The translations under genes were made by a program, and so were the position numbers. From Desulfobacteraceae bacterium (GTDB lineage Bacteria > Desulfobacterota > Desulfobacteria > Desulfobacterales > Desulfosarcinaceae), in the NCBI GenBank assembly GCA_013003715.1, contig JABDIN010000062.1, forward strand, positions 1-62,923: a stretch of DNA of 62,923 bases, in the 5' to 3' direction. Positions 35,489 through 44,116 of the stretch are shown piece after piece. Within the stretch, counting starts at the first letter, position 1. Each line of letters begins with the position of its first letter. The notes under the pieces were generated by a model that saw nothing but the letters and a program-made list of their open reading frames with translations, was not told where the DNA came from and did no database searches.

Positions 35489-35504
35489 TGTAACCCCGGT
35501 TACA
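35489..35504. promoter_or_regulatory. Perfect inverted repeat, possible operator or enhancer site
   Basis: TGTAACC (35489-35495) and GGTTACA (35498-35504) are perfect arms with a two-base spacer. It lies about 130 bases upstream of the sigma-54-like promoter, the position expected for an activator binding site of an NtrC-type regulator. Confidence 0.45.
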
Positions 35505-35632
35505 CTTTTCCCTAAAATCCCACCGTCGATCTATGGAAAACCGGCTTGCCGGAATCGCCGCCCCCGCCAAAATCACTGAAATCATTATTCAAACGAGATG
35601 TGCCACCGGATGTGATATTAATCCCCCACCAT

Positions 35633-35647
35633 TGGCAAGCATCTTGC
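35633..35647 (+). promoter_or_regulatory. Sigma-54 (-24/-12) promoter, near consensus
   Basis: TGGCAAGCATCTTGC matches TGGCACG-N4-TTGC at all but one defined position, with GG and GC exactly 12 bases apart. It lies 250 bases after the operon that encodes a sigma-54 activator and 505 bases before the first Liv-type gene. Transcription would start near 35659. Confidence 0.7.
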
Positions 35648-35885
35648 TCAAACATGCTGGGATGGACCCTTGACCCGATCATTGGGATGATTGGCTATTC
35701 CGGAACACGAAAGCGCTATCAGCCTATAGACCACATATTCCCAGTTATTTGTCGGTTTTCTAAAGAATGGTTGGTGTTTTTGCGGAGAATGTCATGATAC
35801 TCCGTAAATATAACAATTATCCTTGACAAATGGTTGGCCCTTTTATTTAAGACGAATGAACCAGCGGCCATCCGGTAATGAAAAG

Positions 35886-35907
35886 TGCGGTCCGGATAAA
35901 GACCGCA
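35886..35907 (+). promoter_or_regulatory. Leader hairpin
   Basis: TGCGGTC (35886-35892) pairs with GACCGCA (35901-35907) over seven base pairs around an eight-base loop. No T run follows, so it is not an obvious terminator; it may be part of a structured 5' leader. Confidence 0.35.
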
Positions 35908-36151
35908 GCGTGTTTGCTCACAAACGCATGAAGGGGATTTCAGAGAGGTCGTCCGGAATGTGAGAATGAGGACATCGACTAAACATGCCATGTACCGGAT
36001 GGAAACGAACAAAATCACATTCAATCCTTATTTGTGGTTTAACCAGCAGGGGCCAGGAGGAGGTGATCGGCATACTTTAGGGAGGAGAGAAGAAGTCAGG
36101 TATTATTGTTATTAAACCGTGTACTTATTTCTTTGTAAAGGAGAAGCACAA

Positions 36152-37369
36152 ATGAGACGATTGTTAACCATTTTACTTGTTTTTGGTATCATCATTGGTC
36201 TGACGGCAATGCCGGCGGTTGCGGCTGATAAAGGGGTTGTCAAAATCAGAAAAGGCGAGCCGGTTCACATCGCCTATTGGTTTGTTATTTCAGGCGCCAA
36301 TACATCCCTGGGTATGGACACCGTCCGCGGTTGTGAAATCGCCATCGACGATTTCGGCGGAAAACTCAAAGGCCATCCGGTCAAACTCAGCGGTCAGGAT
36401 GAAATGTGTAATCCTGAAGGCGGACAGGCAGCATCGTCCAAAATCGCTTCCGACCCGAGCATTTTAGCCGCCATCGGTTCCAATTGTTCCAGTGCAGCCA
36501 CACCCGGCGCGCCAATCCTATGGGGAGCCGGTATTCCCACGGTATCTCCGTCCAACACTTCCCCGACGTTGACCGCAGCGGACAGGGGCGAAGAATTCAA
36601 TGGTTATTTGCGCACGGCCCATAATGACACCATTCAAGGTGCCGTTGGCGCCCAGTTTGCGTTCAACAAGCTGAAAATTAAACGGGCCGCCACCGTTCAT
36701 GACGGTAGTGTATACGCCGAACAACTGGCCAATGTGTTTGCCAAGACCTTTAAAGAACTCGGCGGCACCATCACGGCCCAGGAAGCGGTTAATGCGGGCG
36801 ATACCGACATGCGTCCGGTGCTGACCTCTATTTCCACCGGTAAACCGGAATTGCTGTACCTCCCGATATTTATCGCCGAGGGTGGTTTTATTACCCGGCA
36901 GTCCAAAGAAGTCGCCGGTATGGAAAAGGTTAAACTGATGGGCGCCGATGGCATTTTTTCCCCTGATTTTTATAAAGCAGCCGGTGAGGCAGCCGTGGGT
37001 ATGTATCACACCAGCCCGGATTTTACAGCCTTCGGAAGCGGATATAAAAAGTTTCTGACCGCTCATAAAGATAGATACGGAATGGCCCCGGAAGCACCGT
37101 TCCATGCGCATTCATACGATGCCACCATGCTGATCCTGAATGCCATCGATAAAGTGGCTGTTCAACACGATGACGGTTCCCTGACCGTTGATCGCATGAA
37201 ACTGCGCGACCAGTTGTATGCCACCAAAGATTTCAAGGGCCTGACCGGCACCTTGAACTGCAATGAAAACGGTGACTGCGCCGATCCGCGAATCGCGGTA
37301 TATGAGACCAACATAGACAATGTGAAAAAAGGCCTGATGCCGACAACACCGTTCTGGAAACCTTATTAA
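36152..37369 (+). CDS. Branched-chain amino-acid-type ABC transporter substrate-binding protein
   Basis: About 405 residues with a signal peptide (LLTILLVFGIIIGLTAMPAVAA) and the LivJ/LivK-type periplasmic fold: VHIAYWFVISGANTSLGMDT, RGCEIAIDDFGG, ASDPSILAAIGSNCSSAATP and GIPTVSPSNTSPTLT. It captures the ligand for the two permeases and two ATPases that follow; the ligand may be an amino acid, amide or other small solute, since this family is broad. AAAGGAGA seven bases before ATG 36152 sets the start. A strong GNRA-loop hairpin after the stop probably stabilises its mRNA relative to the downstream genes. Confidence 0.9.
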   Translation: MRRLLTILLVFGIIIGLTAMPAVAADKGVVKIRKGEPVHIAYWFVISGANTSLGMDTVRGCEIAIDDFGGKLKGHPVKLSGQDEMCNPEGGQAASSKIASDPSILAAIGSNCSSAATPGAPILWGAGIPTVSPSNTSPTLTAADRGEEFNGYLRTAHNDTIQGAVGAQFAFNKLKIKRAATVHDGSVYAEQLANVFAKTFKELGGTITAQEAVNAGDTDMRPVLTSISTGKPELLYLPIFIAEGGFITRQSKEVAGMEKVKLMGADGIFSPDFYKAAGEAAVGMYHTSPDFTAFGSGYKKFLTAHKDRYGMAPEAPFHAHSYDATMLILNAIDKVAVQHDDGSLTVDRMKLRDQLYATKDFKGLTGTLNCNENGDCADPRIAVYETNIDNVKKGLMPTTPFWKPY

Positions 37370-37382
37370 ATAAAGTCAATAC

Positions 37383-37414
37383 GAAACCCGGTCTCAGAGA
37401 TGAGATCGGGTTTC
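37383..37414 (+). promoter_or_regulatory. Intercistronic hairpin after the binding-protein gene
   Basis: GAAACCCGGTCTCA (37383-37396) pairs with TGAGATCGGGTTTC (37401-37414), 14 base pairs with one G-T, around a GAGA tetraloop. Only a weak T-rich tail follows. Its place between binding protein and permease suggests partial termination or 3'-end protection giving more binding protein. Confidence 0.7.
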
Positions 37415-37567
37415 TTATTAAATGGATTCACAAATCCGCTGCCGGCGGATTTAAGAATGGTCAGTGTCCATTCGAAATATATGGACAATAGATAACAATT
37501 AGCCTCCTCCGGCAATAAGGCTGAGATGTAACCCGATTTCGGGTGATACCGGGGGATGGAGGGTATT

Positions 37568-38629
37568 ATGTTTCAACGCTGGAAAGACAGTATTACGCCC
37601 ACTGATATAGTGATGTGGATGATCGGCGGTTCCATGCTGCTCATGATCGTTTGGGGCTCTGTTGCGACGTTGGTTGAAGGCAAATACACCGGCCGGCATT
37701 GGGTGGATTTTGTCATCTTCGGGTTGGCCCAGGGCAGCATTTATGCGCTGATTGCCACGGGCTACACCATGGTATACGGTGTGTTGCGGATGATTAATTT
37801 CGCACACGGCGAAGTCTTCATGAGCGGGCCCTTTACCGCTTATTATGCCGCCGCTGCCATGTACCGGACGGATTTTCTGGACAATCACCCCTTCATGGCG
37901 CTTATGGTCATTTTTTTAGTCGCCATGTCCGTCTCCACCACCATTGCTTTTTTTCTTGAAAAAGTTGCCTACCGGCCCCTACGGGGCGCGCCCCGGCTGA
38001 TTCCGCTGATTACGGCCATCGGCGCATCCTTCTTTTTGCAATACCTGTTCAGAGGCCTTTATGGTTCCGGCGTCCAGGCTTATCCTGTCATCAAAGTCCT
38101 GGAAGGCCAATGGATGATATTTGGTATTCGTATATTAAAATTTCAGGTGGTGGTCATCCTTGCCGCTATCCTCCTCATGGTGGGCCTGTACAGCTTTATC
38201 ATGCTCACCCGTGTGGGCAAGGCCATCCGTGCCGTATCCGAAGACAAGGAAGCATCCGCTTTGATGGGGATAAATGTGGACGGCATGATCTCCACTACTT
38301 TTGTTATCGGCGGTATGGCCGCCGGTGCTGCCGGAGTGCTTTACGCCTTGATGTTCAAGCAAGTCCATTTTTTCATGGGATTCATTCCAGGGATAAAAGC
38401 GTTTACCGCGGCCGTACTGGGAGGGATCGGAAATATCCCCGGCGCCATGTTGGGTGGTATCTTCCTCGGTCTCATCGAATCCGTCGGGCCGAGCCTTTTC
38501 CTGGACGGTCTTGGTATTCCGGCTCCTTATCAATTGAAGGATGCCATCGCGTTTACCATGCTCGTACTGGTGCTCATTTTCAGGCCGACCGGAATCATGG
38601 GTGAACGTTTAGCCGTTAAAAAGGCGTAA
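37568..38629 (+). CDS. livH: Liv-type ABC permease LivH
   Basis: About 353 residues with eight to nine membrane segments. Diagnostic segments include FGLAQGSIYALIATGYTMVY, RMINFAHGEVFM, EKVAYRPLRGAPRLIPLITA and the cytoplasmic ATPase-contact loop TRVGKAIRAVSEDKEASALM, followed by AVLGGIGNIPGAMLGG. It forms the channel with LivM. An N-terminal extra membrane segment (about 15-38) precedes the usual start of the family. ATG 37568 is favoured with GGAGGG at 37558-37563; ATG 37556 would add four residues. Confidence 0.93.
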   Translation: MFQRWKDSITPTDIVMWMIGGSMLLMIVWGSVATLVEGKYTGRHWVDFVIFGLAQGSIYALIATGYTMVYGVLRMINFAHGEVFMSGPFTAYYAAAAMYRTDFLDNHPFMALMVIFLVAMSVSTTIAFFLEKVAYRPLRGAPRLIPLITAIGASFFLQYLFRGLYGSGVQAYPVIKVLEGQWMIFGIRILKFQVVVILAAILLMVGLYSFIMLTRVGKAIRAVSEDKEASALMGINVDGMISTTFVIGGMAAGAAGVLYALMFKQVHFFMGFIPGIKAFTAAVLGGIGNIPGAMLGGIFLGLIESVGPSLFLDGLGIPAPYQLKDAIAFTMLVLVLIFRPTGIMGERLAVKKA

Positions 38630-38664
38630 ATTTCATAGCTATTAAATAAGGGAAGATAAAGAGT

Positions 38665-40353
38665 ATGACACATGCACGCTCAATATGGAATAATGGTGTG
38701 AAAACCGGTATTATCGGCGGCGTTGCAGTACTGATCATCTCTCTGGTCGGCATGGTCGTATCGTTCAACCGGCGAGATATCATTTTTGAATTCATTGCCA
38801 TGGGGCATACCCTGCTGCTGATGACCGGTATTTTAATTGGATATACCGCTGCAAAAAAAACGACGGCGACGACCACGATGGTGAAGTGTTTCAATGCAGT
38901 GGTTGCCAGCCTGGTGACATTTTCGTTTCTTGCACTTCTGGTTATCATCGGAAATGCAGTCAATTTGCGGGCAATTCTGGTAAATGCATCGCCGATGCTA
39001 TACAAGGCCCTGACCCTGGGGCACCATGACAGCGCTGCCGGGATTTTCATTATCCTCGGCATCGGACTGCTTTGCGGAATATGCGCGGCTGTCCTATATT
39101 CAGTTCCCACCGCGGTCCGTCGCATTACCATTACCGCCTTATGCAGCGTGGTCATCGCCGGCGTTTTGCAGGATTTACTCCGTCCCGTATTATTGGCATG
39201 GGGACCCATGTCGGTAATCAGTGATTTTCTGTTCGCCGGAAATGGTCTCACCGCGGCCGGCGCCCTCACCGTTATTCTGGTGATTGCGGGGATAATGACG
39301 GTGTGGAACTTCAAAGGGGATGATGTCAAGGAGAATTATCAGCACTTTTCCGGCGGTACACAGCGCGGCATAAAAATAGGCGCTTTCGTTCTCCTGGCGT
39401 GTGTTTTGCTCATTCTGCCCCAAATCGTCGGCCTTTTTCTCAGCGAAGTACTGACCATTGTCGGATTGTATGTTCTGCTGGGACTGGGGTTGAATATCGT
39501 TGTCGGTTATGCCGGTCTGCTGGATCTCGGGTATGTGGCCTTTTTCGCCATAGGCTCTTATGTCACTGCCATTTTAACCTCTCCTGAACTCGGCTTTTTC
39601 GCCCTGAATTTCTGGCAGGCGTTGCCTTTTGCGGTATTAGTGGGCATTTGCTTCGGGGTTCTTTTGGGTATTCCGGTGCTGAAGATGAGAGGTGACTATC
39701 TGGCCATCGCCACCCTGGGATTCGGCGAGATCATCCGGATTCTCGTGCTGTCCGATGCCCTGCGCCCCTGGTTGGGCGGTGCGCAAGGGATCAATAAAAT
39801 CGGTAAACCATCGTTAATGGGATATGAGTTCTCTCAACCCCAGGAGATTTATTACTTCATATTGGCCGGTTGTCTGCTGGTGGTTTTTATCTCCATGAGA
39901 CTGAAGGATTCACGATTGGGAAGAGCCTGGATGGCCATGCGGGAGGACGAAGACGTCGCCCAGGCCATGGGAATAAACCTGGTGGCCACAAAATTATTGG
40001 CGTTTGCCAGCGGGGCCGGATTCTCGGCACTCAGCGGTGCCATATTCTCTGCGAAAATAGGTTCGGTATATCCGCATAGTTTCAGTGTGTTCATTTCCAT
40101 CAACATCATCTGCCTGATCATCGTCGGCGGTATGGGCAGCATTCCCGGTGTCATTGTCGGTGCGGCGGCACTGGTCGGGCTACCGGAATTATTGCGTGAA
40201 TTCGCCGACTACCGTATGTTTGTTTACGGCGCCGCACTGGTGGCGATGATGCTGTTACGGCCCGAAGGATTGTGGCCGGATGTGAGACATAAAATGGAAT
40301 TGCACAAAGATGAATCTGTCGCAGAAGAACCTCAAGTTTCAACAGCGACCTAA
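38665..40353 (+). CDS. livM: Liv-type ABC permease LivM with long N-terminal membrane extension
   Basis: A 562-residue protein, far longer than the usual 300-350. The C-terminal 320 residues are canonical LivM: LGLGLNIVVGYAGLLDLGYV, LKMRGDYLAIATLGFGEIIR, and the coupling loop SRLGRAWMAMREDEDVAQAM, then VGGMGSIPGVIVGA. The first about 235 residues add six to seven hydrophobic segments with no recognised motif (VAVLIISLVGMVVSF, HTLLLMTGILIGYTA, ALLVIIGNAVNL and others). It lies 35 bases after livH and 20 bases before livG. The extension is in frame and not separated by a stop. Confidence 0.92.
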   Translation: MTHARSIWNNGVKTGIIGGVAVLIISLVGMVVSFNRRDIIFEFIAMGHTLLLMTGILIGYTAAKKTTATTTMVKCFNAVVASLVTFSFLALLVIIGNAVNLRAILVNASPMLYKALTLGHHDSAAGIFIILGIGLLCGICAAVLYSVPTAVRRITITALCSVVIAGVLQDLLRPVLLAWGPMSVISDFLFAGNGLTAAGALTVILVIAGIMTVWNFKGDDVKENYQHFSGGTQRGIKIGAFVLLACVLLILPQIVGLFLSEVLTIVGLYVLLGLGLNIVVGYAGLLDLGYVAFFAIGSYVTAILTSPELGFFALNFWQALPFAVLVGICFGVLLGIPVLKMRGDYLAIATLGFGEIIRILVLSDALRPWLGGAQGINKIGKPSLMGYEFSQPQEIYYFILAGCLLVVFISMRLKDSRLGRAWMAMREDEDVAQAMGINLVATKLLAFASGAGFSALSGAIFSAKIGSVYPHSFSVFISINIICLIIVGGMGSIPGVIVGAAALVGLPELLREFADYRMFVYGAALVAMMLLRPEGLWPDVRHKMELHKDESVAEEPQVSTAT

Positions 40354-40373
40354 GCCAGCGTGGAGGAATATAC

Positions 40374-41156
40374 ATGTCTGCTATTCTTGTAACAAATAAG
40401 ATGACAAAGCGTTTCGGCGGACTGGTTGCTGTGGACTCCCTGGACATCAGTATCGAGGAAAACAGCATTCACAGTGTCATCGGACCCAACGGCGCCGGTA
40501 AAACGACCTTGTTTAATTGTATTACCGGTTTTTATAAACCTGAAGAAGGGGCCATCCAATTCGGGCAAAATTCACTTGTGGGAAAACTCCCGGATCGCAT
40601 TGTGAAATTGGGGATTGCGCGAACCTATCAGAATATCCGCCTTTTTCCGAACCTGACTGCCAAGGAAAACATACTGGTCGGTGGCCACAGCCATCTGAAA
40701 TCCGGACTGTTTGGCGCTGTTCTCGGCCTACCCCGGACCAGACGTGAGGAAAAGGAAGCCAGTGACGGAGCCCTGAAACTACTGGATTTCATAAACCTCA
40801 CCGGCAAGGGTGAGTTCCTGGCCAAGAATTTTCCCTATGGGGAGCAACGGCGATTGGAAATTGCGAGAGCATTGGCATCCCGGCCGAAAATTCTGCTTCT
40901 GGATGAACCCACCGCCGGTATGAATCCCAGTGAAACCCAGGCGATGTGCGATTTCATAGAGCATCTCAGGGATGAATTGGGGATAACGATTATTTTAATC
41001 GAGCACCAGATGCGGGTGGTGATGGGCATTTCCGAGACAATCACCGTATTGGATTACGGCAAAAAAATTGCTGAAGGAAACCCCGATGAAATCAAGTCGA
41101 ATGCAACCGTCATCGAGGCTTACCTGGGCAAGGGGAGCGCAGCTGAAGCTCACTGA
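40374..41156 (+). CDS. livG: Liv-type ABC ATP-binding protein LivG
   Basis: A 260-residue ATPase with Walker A GPNGAGKTTLFN, family-specific GIARTYQNIRLFPNLTAKEN (Q loop), signature NFPYGEQRRLEIARAL (variant of LSGGQ), Walker B ILLLDEPTAGMNP and IILIEHQMRVVMGI (H loop). It energises uptake through LivHM together with LivF. GGAGG about nine bases before ATG 40374 supports the start. All motor residues are present. Confidence 0.95.
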   Translation: MSAILVTNKMTKRFGGLVAVDSLDISIEENSIHSVIGPNGAGKTTLFNCITGFYKPEEGAIQFGQNSLVGKLPDRIVKLGIARTYQNIRLFPNLTAKENILVGGHSHLKSGLFGAVLGLPRTRREEKEASDGALKLLDFINLTGKGEFLAKNFPYGEQRRLEIARALASRPKILLLDEPTAGMNPSETQAMCDFIEHLRDELGITIILIEHQMRVVMGISETITVLDYGKKIAEGNPDEIKSNATVIEAYLGKGSAAEAH

Positions 41157-41197
41157 TCCCTCTTTTATATTGATAACTATTTGTGAGGAAAACGACA

Positions 41198-41911
41198 ATG
41201 GCACTGCTCGAAGTCGATAATGTACATGCATATTACGGGAAAATACAAGCCCTCAAGGATATTTCCATTACCGTTGAAAAAGGGGAAATCGTCACTCTGA
41301 TCGGCGGCAATGGTGCGGGGAAGAGTACGACCCTCAAGACCATCAGCGGCCTTCTGAGGCCCAAGGAAGGACGGATCCTTTTAGAAGGTAAGGATATCAC
41401 GGAGCTTCCGGCCCATCAAATCGTGACCACCGGCGTAGTGCAGGTTCCGGAAGGCAGGCGAATATTCGGTCAATTGACGGTGACGGAAAATCTGGATATG
41501 GGTGGCTTCACCTGCCGGAACAAAAAGCTTATCAAAGAGAACATCGATCGAGTATTCGGACTCTTCCCGCGATTGAAAGAGCGCAGCCGTCAGGTGGCCG
41601 GTACGCTGAGCGGTGGCGAGCAGCAGATGCTGGCCATGGGACGGGCCATGATGACCGATCCTAAAATCCTGCTGTTGGATGAGCCTTCAATGGGCCTGGC
41701 GCCGGTATTGGTCGACCTCATATTTGAAACCATTCAAAAACTGAATGATGCCGGCACCACCATCCTGCTGGTTGAGCAGAACGCCCGAATGGCATTGGGA
41801 ATCGCCAATCGGGGGTATGTGCTCCAGACCGGTGTTATCCTGCTGGCGGATTCGTCGGAAAACTTGAACAAAAATGAAATGGTAAGAAAAGCATATATGG
41901 GCGAAAGCTAG
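41198..41911 (+). CDS. livF: Liv-type ABC ATP-binding protein LivF
   Basis: About 237 residues with Walker A GGNGAGKSTTLK, Q-loop region GVVQVPEGRRIFGQLTVTEN, signature GTLSGGEQQMLAMGRAM, Walker B ILLLDEPSMGLAP and ILLVEQNARMALGI. It is the second ATPase of the importer and the last gene of the operon. ATG 41198 is chosen with GAGG ten bases upstream; GTG 41183 is an in-frame alternative. A strong terminator follows 43 bases after the stop. Confidence 0.95.
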   Translation: MALLEVDNVHAYYGKIQALKDISITVEKGEIVTLIGGNGAGKSTTLKTISGLLRPKEGRILLEGKDITELPAHQIVTTGVVQVPEGRRIFGQLTVTENLDMGGFTCRNKKLIKENIDRVFGLFPRLKERSRQVAGTLSGGEQQMLAMGRAMMTDPKILLLDEPSMGLAPVLVDLIFETIQKLNDAGTTILLVEQNARMALGIANRGYVLQTGVILLADSSENLNKNEMVRKAYMGES

Positions 41912-41954
41912 ATACTGATTTTCTCTGCCAGGGAAATTGCCTGATAAATAAGAG

Positions 41955-41994
41955 GGCACAGCAGCGGTTTCGAACGGCTGTTGTGCCTTTTTTT
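41955..41994 (+). terminator. Rho-independent terminator of the Liv operon
   Basis: GGCACAGCAGC (41955-41965) pairs with GCTGTTGTGCC (41977-41987) with one G-T wobble, followed by seven T residues. It ends the plus-strand operon and abuts the convergent gene, whose stop codon is at 41997-41999. Confidence 0.92.
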
Positions 41995-41996
41995 GT

Positions 41997-43061
41997 TCAT
42001 CGTGGCAGGTATTCCGACCTGATGGTCCGGTCGATCCAGTCGAGGGTGTGTTTTTGCTTTCCTGCCGTGTAAATACCTTCGATGGAAGAGGCGGTTGCCA
42101 TCGTTTTTTTATAATTGTTATTGATCATCCCATGGATGATACTCCAATCACCATGAACCCTAAATGCATTGAATGCCGGTTTCAATTCCGTAAGCAGGGT
42201 TGCCCTCAACCCATCGATAAAGGCGACATATAAACCTAATCCAACAACATTTCGCGTCTCCACCATACGATGCAAGGTGCCTTGCGGGCAGGTGTCCGCC
42301 AGAATATCCTTGACGGCACGGGCCAGCAAGCCCACAACACCCTGGGGAAAATCGGCAATGATTTTCGACCATACCTGCCGATGAAAGCCGTCGTGATGCA
42401 GTTCCCCGATTTCATGATAGATATAGGTGTCGCGCTGGTGGCCCCAGATCCGGGGCAGCGCATGCCGCAATACGGAAGGTTCATCCGATGGAATGCCGGC
42501 AGCATCCAAGGCAAACCGCAAGGCGCCGCGACCGGATTTTTTCAGATAAATCATCTGGTCCCAAAGGTGCATCCGTGAGGCGTGGGTGCGCAGGAGAATC
42601 GCATCATCCTGCGTCAGCGCCGGCAGTGTGAGAAGATCTCTCGCCAGTTCACCCCCAAGAACAAAGATTTTTTTTCCTTCAACGGTTTCGACGGCCTCGA
42701 TATCGGCCAGTAAAAAACAGGGTTTCAGATGATAGGCAAGGCCGGCACCATAAAAAAGACCGTGTGGAAGTAAAATTTTATTGATGTTGACGGTGTCGAA
42801 TGGATCAAAGGTGGCGCCGTTGAGCCGGAGAGCCTTGTATTCATCCGTCGCTATTCGTTCCCATAATTCCTCCTTCTGCCCGATCCAATCCAAAACCAGG
42901 GTGGCATCGCTTTCTTCCCACGGCGCCAGACCGTGCTCCCATTTATAAAGATCCCGTAAACGCAGGGCCAGACCGCAAATGGAATATAAACCGGCATGTT
43001 GCGCATCCGAAATTTCACAATTGGCAAGGACCTGGCGGGACAACTGATCGATATTCTTCAT
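41997..43061 (-). CDS. Conserved-looking protein of unknown function, 354 residues
   Basis: I do not recognise the family. It is a soluble-looking protein without signal peptide or membrane segment, rich in aromatic and histidine residues, with segments LAPWEESDATLVLDWIGQKE, GLFYGAGLAYHLKPCFLLAD, HASRMHLWDQMIYLKKSGRG and DTYIYHEIGELHHDGFHRQV. The last has an H-E-x-x-E and several histidines that could bind metal, but it is not the standard H-E-x-x-H. Coding quality is good over the whole length and codon use matches the right half. It is convergent with the Liv operon; its upstream region is the 618-base gap. Confidence 0.75.
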   Translation of the reverse strand: MKNIDQLSRQVLANCEISDAQHAGLYSICGLALRLRDLYKWEHGLAPWEESDATLVLDWIGQKEELWERIATDEYKALRLNGATFDPFDTVNINKILLPHGLFYGAGLAYHLKPCFLLADIEAVETVEGKKIFVLGGELARDLLTLPALTQDDAILLRTHASRMHLWDQMIYLKKSGRGALRFALDAAGIPSDEPSVLRHALPRIWGHQRDTYIYHEIGELHHDGFHRQVWSKIIADFPQGVVGLLARAVKDILADTCPQGTLHRMVETRNVVGLGLYVAFIDGLRATLLTELKPAFNAFRVHGDWSIIHGMINNNYKKTMATASSIEGIYTAGKQKHTLDWIDRTIRSEYLPR

Positions 43062-43679
43062 GGTTTACCTTCCTTTGGCATGACGGCATACGTTTACCAA
43101 TCTACGACCGGAAAGTGTCCGAGGCAATGGGTTATCGGATTCCGATCTTTTTTAGTGTCCATCAGGCAGCCATCTGAGATGACGATACCGGCGCCTGGTC
43201 CGGATCGCGGAAAGCACAACCATAATCTTGTTGCGGAGGTAGAGACAACTGTCAAAATGGTAACGCTTTTTGTTTTGAAGAAGTTAATAGGCGGGCATCC
43301 GGAAACGGTTCGTCGATGTTGTCACGGGATCTGACCTTATGGTCGTCCTGGGCGGCATTCAACCCTTTGGTGTCTTCCGCCCGTGGATCGGATGTGCAGA
43401 TATTTTCAATAACCTTCTTGATTCAATACATTTTAAGGCATATGCCGTGGTTTGGCGTTGCAATCCCCTGTGAAATGATTACTTCGTTTTCTAATATCAG
43501 ACTTCATAGGAAGCCGATCAAAATCCGGTATTTCAGGGTCGGATCGGATCGATGAGTTCAAAAACGGCACGGGTTATGCTGTAGTAGACAATGGCATGCA
43601 TACGGCAACACTTTTTGTGGTGCATACGTGGCCATGAATCAGCGTAATAATATTTATCAGACCTCATCGGGAGGGGATC
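43062..43679. other. Divergent intergenic region with sigma-54-like sites
   Basis: About 618 bases between the minus-strand 354-residue gene and the plus-strand 98-residue gene. Open frames inside (up to 112 codons) lack ribosome sites and recognisable products. Two -24/-12 matches occur near the right end: 43565-43579 (good) and TGGCATGCATACGGC at 43592-43606 (weaker). Confidence 0.5.
43565..43579 (+). promoter_or_regulatory. Candidate sigma-54 (-24/-12) promoter
   Basis: CGGCACGGGTTATGC keeps GGCACG and TGC of the consensus with GG and GC 12 bases apart; only the first base of each box differs. It lies 101 bases before ATG 43680. Confidence 0.55.
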
Positions 43680-43976
43680 ATGAACAAACAACAATTGCTT
43701 GACCAGGCCGAAGAATCCTTAAAATTGATGGTACTCAAGAATTTCACAGGTTCCGAGAAGGCATTGATGTCTGCTGCCGTGGAAAAATTTTTTATCGAAA
43801 GGGTGGGCGCCTTTTCAAGGATGGAAATCCTGGAACATTTTATCACACCCCAGGACGCCCTGGGTCTTTTTATGACATATCTGAATGACCGGATTACAGA
43901 TCAATTCGGTACGGTGCTGTGTGATCCTGAAGGGGCGGCTGCCTGCATAATCGGTGGTGTGCACGCGAGTGCCTGA
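43680..43976 (+). CDS. Small protein of unknown function, 98 residues
   Basis: A 98-residue, probably helical and cytoplasmic protein beginning MNKQQLLDQAEESLKLMVLK, with an acidic amphipathic N-terminal half and a C-terminal GVHASA. No family was recognised. Translation is supported by GGGAGGGGAT immediately before ATG 43680, one of the best ribosome sites in the window, and transcription by a sigma-54-like promoter 101 bases upstream. It is convergent with the HD-GYP gene. Possible roles such as a small regulator are guesses. Confidence 0.7.
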   Translation: MNKQQLLDQAEESLKLMVLKNFTGSEKALMSAAVEKFFIERVGAFSRMEILEHFITPQDALGLFMTYLNDRITDQFGTVLCDPEGAAACIIGGVHASA

Positions 43977-44116
43977 AATTACCGGTCACCGAAGTGGTGC
44001 CTTCCGTATCTTGTAGATTCCGAAACACGGTTCCACCCCGTTTTTGTGCGCCCCTGTGCGATGGACCTGATCCGGTGAACAGGAATCATCGAAGCATGAT
44101 GCGCTGACAGGGGACG

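Larger units (their letters stand above)
35385..36151. other. Long leader region upstream of the Liv-type operon
   Basis: About 767 bases with no convincing gene (open frames of 83-101 codons lack ribosome sites). It holds a 16-base inverted repeat (35489-35504), a near-consensus sigma-54 promoter (35633-35647), a TTGACA element at 35823-35828 with a poor -10, and a hairpin with seven-base arms (35886-35907). If the sigma-54 promoter is used, the transcript has a leader of about 490 bases. Confidence 0.6.

Noticed and set aside
35546-35797. 83-codon plus-strand frame in the Liv leader
   Set aside because: It covers the sigma-54-like promoter, lacks a ribosome site and has proline/lysine-rich chance-like content.
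43316-43555. 79-codon plus-strand frame in the 43.1-43.7 kb gap
   Set aside because: No ribosome site, no recognisable product, and divergent promoter context.
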